Of a DNA stretch of 8,364 nt, positions 6,108 to 8,364 are shown in pieces; within the stretch, counting starts at the first letter, position 1; each line of letters starts with the position of its first letter. A model generated the notes under the pieces. The model had not been told where the DNA came from. It searched no databases and worked only from the letters and a program-made list of their open reading frames with translations. The translations under genes were made by a program, and so were the position numbers. The DNA is from Alphaproteobacteria bacterium. GTDB taxonomy: Bacteria > Pseudomonadota > Alphaproteobacteria > Rhizobiales > Xanthobacteraceae. The DNA lies in NCBI GenBank assembly GCA_005884855.1, contig VAZS01000009.1:1-8364 (forward strand). The letters run 5' to 3'.

Positions 6108-6770
6108 ATGCCGCTCGCCGGAAAGGGAATGCTGCTGACTTCGATGGATATCGATCCGTCGCACGAGGCCGATTTCAACCGATGGTACGATCGCGAGCAT
6201 CTTGTCGAGCGCGTCGCGATCGACGGGTTTCTCGAAGCGCGCCGCTACGTCGCCCATCGGGGCAGCGCGAAATATCTCTGCCTGTATTCGACCGAGACAT
6301 TCGAGGTTCTCGACAGCCCGGCCTATCGCGCCGCGCTGATGAATCCAACCGATTGGTCAAAGACGAATCTGGCGCGATTCAAGAACATGATCCGCACGAT
6401 TGCGCGCATCACCATCAGTCGCGGAGAGGGCCGTGGCGCCGCGCTTGGCGTCATTCGGCTTCGTCCCGCCAGCGGAAGCGAAGACAAGTTGCGCGCCATG
6501 CTGCACGAGAAACTCGACCCCGAAAAGCTCGAAGGCGTCGTCTCGATGCATCTGATCGAAAGCGATCCGTCCCTTTCCAAACCGCTGACCGAAGATCCAC
6601 CGATTTCCGACCCCGGCGCCGAGGACTGGTTTGTGCTGATCGATGCCACAAACATAGACTTGGTCTCGGCCGCAATGGCGGCGCGCTTCACTGGAACGGT
6701 GGCGTTCGCGCAGGGAATACTGGTTGCGGCGGGTAGCTACCATTTGATGTGGGACCTGGCGCGAAGCTAA
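6108..6770 (+). CDS. Dimeric alpha/beta-barrel (DUF4286/EthD-like) protein of unknown function
   Basis: A 220-residue protein. The N-terminal half reads GMLLTSMDIDP, then FNRWYDREHLVERVAIDGF (about 23-41) and ARRYVA, then KYLCLYSTE. This strand-helix-strand pattern with a WYDxEH motif is typical of ferredoxin-like dimeric alpha/beta-barrel proteins annotated as DUF4286 or EthD-like. The second half (LGVIRLRPASGSEDKLRAML to SYHLMWDL) looks like a diverged second copy of the same fold, so one chain may form a pseudo-dimer. It starts 11 bases after the hydrolase stop and so is probably the last gene of the pqq transcript. No catalytic function can be read. Related folds bind small aromatic or oxidised molecules, so PQQ or intermediate binding is possible but speculative. 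Confidence 0.68.
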   Translation: MPLAGKGMLLTSMDIDPSHEADFNRWYDREHLVERVAIDGFLEARRYVAHRGSAKYLCLYSTETFEVLDSPAYRAALMNPTDWSKTNLARFKNMIRTIARITISRGEGRGAALGVIRLRPASGSEDKLRAMLHEKLDPEKLEGVVSMHLIESDPSLSKPLTEDPPISDPGAEDWFVLIDATNIDLVSAAMAARFTGTVAFAQGILVAAGSYHLMWDLARS

Positions 6771-7042
6771 ATCGTTTATCCCTGAGGAATGAGAAAAACG
6801 CGGCATAAAGCATCATGTTGCAGTGCCGCATACAGCCGCATAGCGTTAAGGTCAGGGAGGCAGACCAATAGGGAATGGCCGCTGGGCAAAAATGGCTTTT
6901 CAGCCCATCGCCGATCATATTGAATGCCCCGATTCAGCAAACCCATGTTATGGCTGGCGAACCAGAAGAGCGCCGTAATGAGCGTTCGCAACAAAACTAA
7001 AAGGCCACGCGGATTCTCCTCGCCGTGTGGACGAAGGTAGGA
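6771..7042. other. Intergenic region after the pqq cluster
   Basis: This 272-base stretch has no convincing gene on either strand. It contains a weak stem, GCGGCA/TGCCGC (6800-6805 with 6824-6829, with inner GCA/TGC), near the end of the preceding gene. It lacks a T-run and so is only a poor terminator candidate. A second hairpin lies at 7005-7030 before the oxidoreductase. I could not place a promoter with confidence, although the next gene probably needs one. Open frames on the minus strand here give proteins with no recognisable family. Confidence 0.5.
7005..7030 (+). promoter_or_regulatory. Leader hairpin before the oxidoreductase gene
   Basis: CCACGCGG (7005-7012) pairs with CCGTGTGG (7023-7030) over 8 bp with one G-U pair, leaving the loop ATTCTCCTCG. 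The loop carries TCTCCT, a sequence able to pair with purine-rich ribosome sites such as the AGGA just before the ATG at 7043. A translational effect is possible but unproven. The stem also buries the alternative GTG at 7025, arguing for the ATG. Confidence 0.35.
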
Positions 7043-8364
7043 ATGAAACCGACTGATATCGCGGCACCCGATTACTTTCATAAAGTTGTCGACTGCCAGT
7101 GGGCCTGTCCCGCACACACGCCAGTTCCAGAATACATCCGATTGATTGCTGAAGGCCGTTATAGCGACGCCTACATGGTCAATTGGAGATCCAATGTGTT
7201 CCCGGGAATTCTCGGACGCACTTGCGATCGTCCGTGCGAGCCCGCATGCCGCCGCGGCCGCGTCGAGGAAACGCCGGTGGCGATCTGCCGGCTTAAACGC
7301 GTCGCCGCTGATTTCAAGGACGACGTCAAGCACCGGATGCCTCAGCCATCGGCGAAAAACGGTCGACGAATCGCGATCGTCGGCGGCGGTCCCGCCTCGC
7401 TAACGGTGGCGCGCGATCTCGCGCCGCTGGGCTACCATTGCACCGTGTTCGATTCCGATCCCAAGGCTGGCGGCATGATGCGCACGCAGATTCCGAAATT
7501 CCGGCTGCCGGATTCGGTGATCGATGAGGAAACCGACTACATCCTCGATCTCGGCATTGAGTTCAGGGGCGGTCAACGCATCGACAGCCTGAAGAAGCTG
7601 CTCGGAGAAAATTACGACGCGATCTTTGTCGGCTCCGGCGCGCCGCGTGGCCGCGAGCTGGAGATCCCCGGCCGCAAGGAAGCTGCCGGCAATATTCACA
7701 TCGGCATCGATTGGCTCTCCAGCGTATCGTTCGGCCACGTCGAAAAGATCGGCAAACGCGTGATCGTGCTCGGCGGCGGCAACACCGCGATGGACTGCTG
7801 CCGCACCGCGCGCCGTCTCGGCGGCGAGGACGTCAAGGTGATCGTGCGTTCCGGGTTCGAGGAAATGAAAGCTTCGCCCTGGGAAAAAGAAGACGCCATT
7901 CACGAAGACATTCCGATCGGTCGGCCAGGAAAACGCCTTCCCCTGGATCGAGCGCGACTGCGGAGTCGAATTCGACAAATGGAACATGCCGAAGGTCGAT
8001 ACCAAGACCATGGGCTCGACCAATCCGAAGGTGTTCTTTGGCGGCGACGCCGCGTTCGGTCCGAAAAATATCATCTGGGCCGTCGCGCATGGCCATGACG
8101 CGGCTCTGTCGATCCACAAGCTTCTCTCCGGCGAGGACATCACCGAGCGTCCGCTTCCTGAGGTGCAAGTCTTTTCGCAGAAGATGGGCATCCACGAATG
8201 GAGCTACGACAACGACGTTTCCGCCGACAAGCGCTACAAGGTGCCACATCGTGACAAGGTCATCGCGCTAAAGGACATCCGCGCCGAAGTCGAACTCGGT
8301 TACGACGTCAAGCTCGCGCTCGGTGAGGCGCAACGCTGCCTGAACTGCGATATCCAGACCGTAT
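7043..8364 (+). pseudogene. GltD-like FAD/NAD(P) oxidoreductase with internal deletion and frameshift, cut by the window edge
   Basis: Resembles the small subunit of glutamate synthase and related subunits that pass electrons between NAD(P)H and Fe-S partners through FAD. From ATG 7043: Cys18/Cys22 and Cys61/Cys65/Cys69 (N-terminal Fe-S cysteines), FAD-binding VGGGPAS (113-119), and NAD(P)-binding LGGGNTAMD (243-251). Residues 1-292 end in HEDIPI at 7918. The downstream part is open in another frame from 7920 to the window end and reads GQENAFPWIERD, FFGGDAAFGPKN, SQKMGIHEWSYDND and QRCLNCD, the last probably leading into another Fe-S domain. About 60 residues normally found between these parts are missing. 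As written, the first frame stops at 8098. ATG 7043, with GGTAGGA upstream, is preferred to GTG 7025. Real loss or assembly error cannot be separated here. Confidence 0.82.

Noticed and set aside
6887..6905. Minus-strand GGCT-GAAA-AGCC hairpin followed by ATTTTTG, terminator-like
   Set aside because: Only a 4-bp stem, and no minus-strand gene in the window ends there.
6776..7333. 185-residue minus-strand open frame over the gap and the oxidoreductase start
   Set aside because: No recognisable motif, no convincing ribosome site, and it overlaps a well supported gene on the plus strand.
7711..8271. Plus-strand 186-residue Arg/Ser-rich open frame
   Set aside because: Composition typical of an out-of-frame GC-rich reading; the other two plus frames give the real oxidoreductase halves.

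Overview
This is a high-GC window with alphaproteobacterial character. The protein style (a DUF6894-type small protein, the pqqABCDE order with a separate pqqD, and a GltD-like oxidoreductase with MKPTDIAAPDYFHK at its start) suggests a Bradyrhizobium/Rhodopseudomonas-type member of the Nitrobacteraceae. That placement rests on recalled resemblance, not on a search.

Left part (1-1336, minus strand): an exported PQQ-dependent L-sorbosone/sugar dehydrogenase-like beta-propeller protein runs off the left edge. Its frame is broken by a perfect 10-bp tandem duplication at 462-481. Upstream of it on the same strand is a small DUF6894-family gene (1079-1336). A 297-bp divergent intergenic region (1337-1633) follows. 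It holds a 22-bp imperfect palindrome about 60 bp before pqqA and probably the promoters for both directions.

Centre (1634-6770, plus strand): a complete pyrroloquinoline quinone (PQQ) biosynthesis operon. PqqA is the 26-residue precursor peptide with the Glu16/Tyr20 crosslink pair. A strong 65-nt bulged hairpin (1744-1808) lies between pqqA and pqqB. Next come pqqB, pqqC (TTG start overlapping the pqqB stop), pqqD and pqqE (ATGA overlap). Two genes follow on the same strand: a proline-iminopeptidase-like alpha/beta hydrolase that overlaps the end of pqqE, and a 220-residue dimeric alpha/beta-barrel protein of unknown role. PqqE with PqqD crosslinks PqqA, a protease must release the Glu-Tyr unit, PqqB acts on that unit, and PqqC does the final ring closure and oxidation. 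No pqqF/pqqG-type metalloprotease is visible, so the hydrolase is an attractive candidate for part of the proteolytic step.

Right part (6771-8364): a gap of about 270 bp with weak hairpins, then a GltD-like FAD/NAD(P) oxidoreductase with N-terminal Fe-S cysteines that runs off the right edge. It has apparently lost about 60 codons and changed frame near 7919. Both genes flanking the intact pqq block are therefore disrupted, either by real gene decay or by sequence/assembly error. I see no transposase, CRISPR array, tRNA or rRNA. The pqq core is a known system. The less familiar elements are the pqqA-pqqB hairpin, the palindrome and the two genes attached after pqqE.
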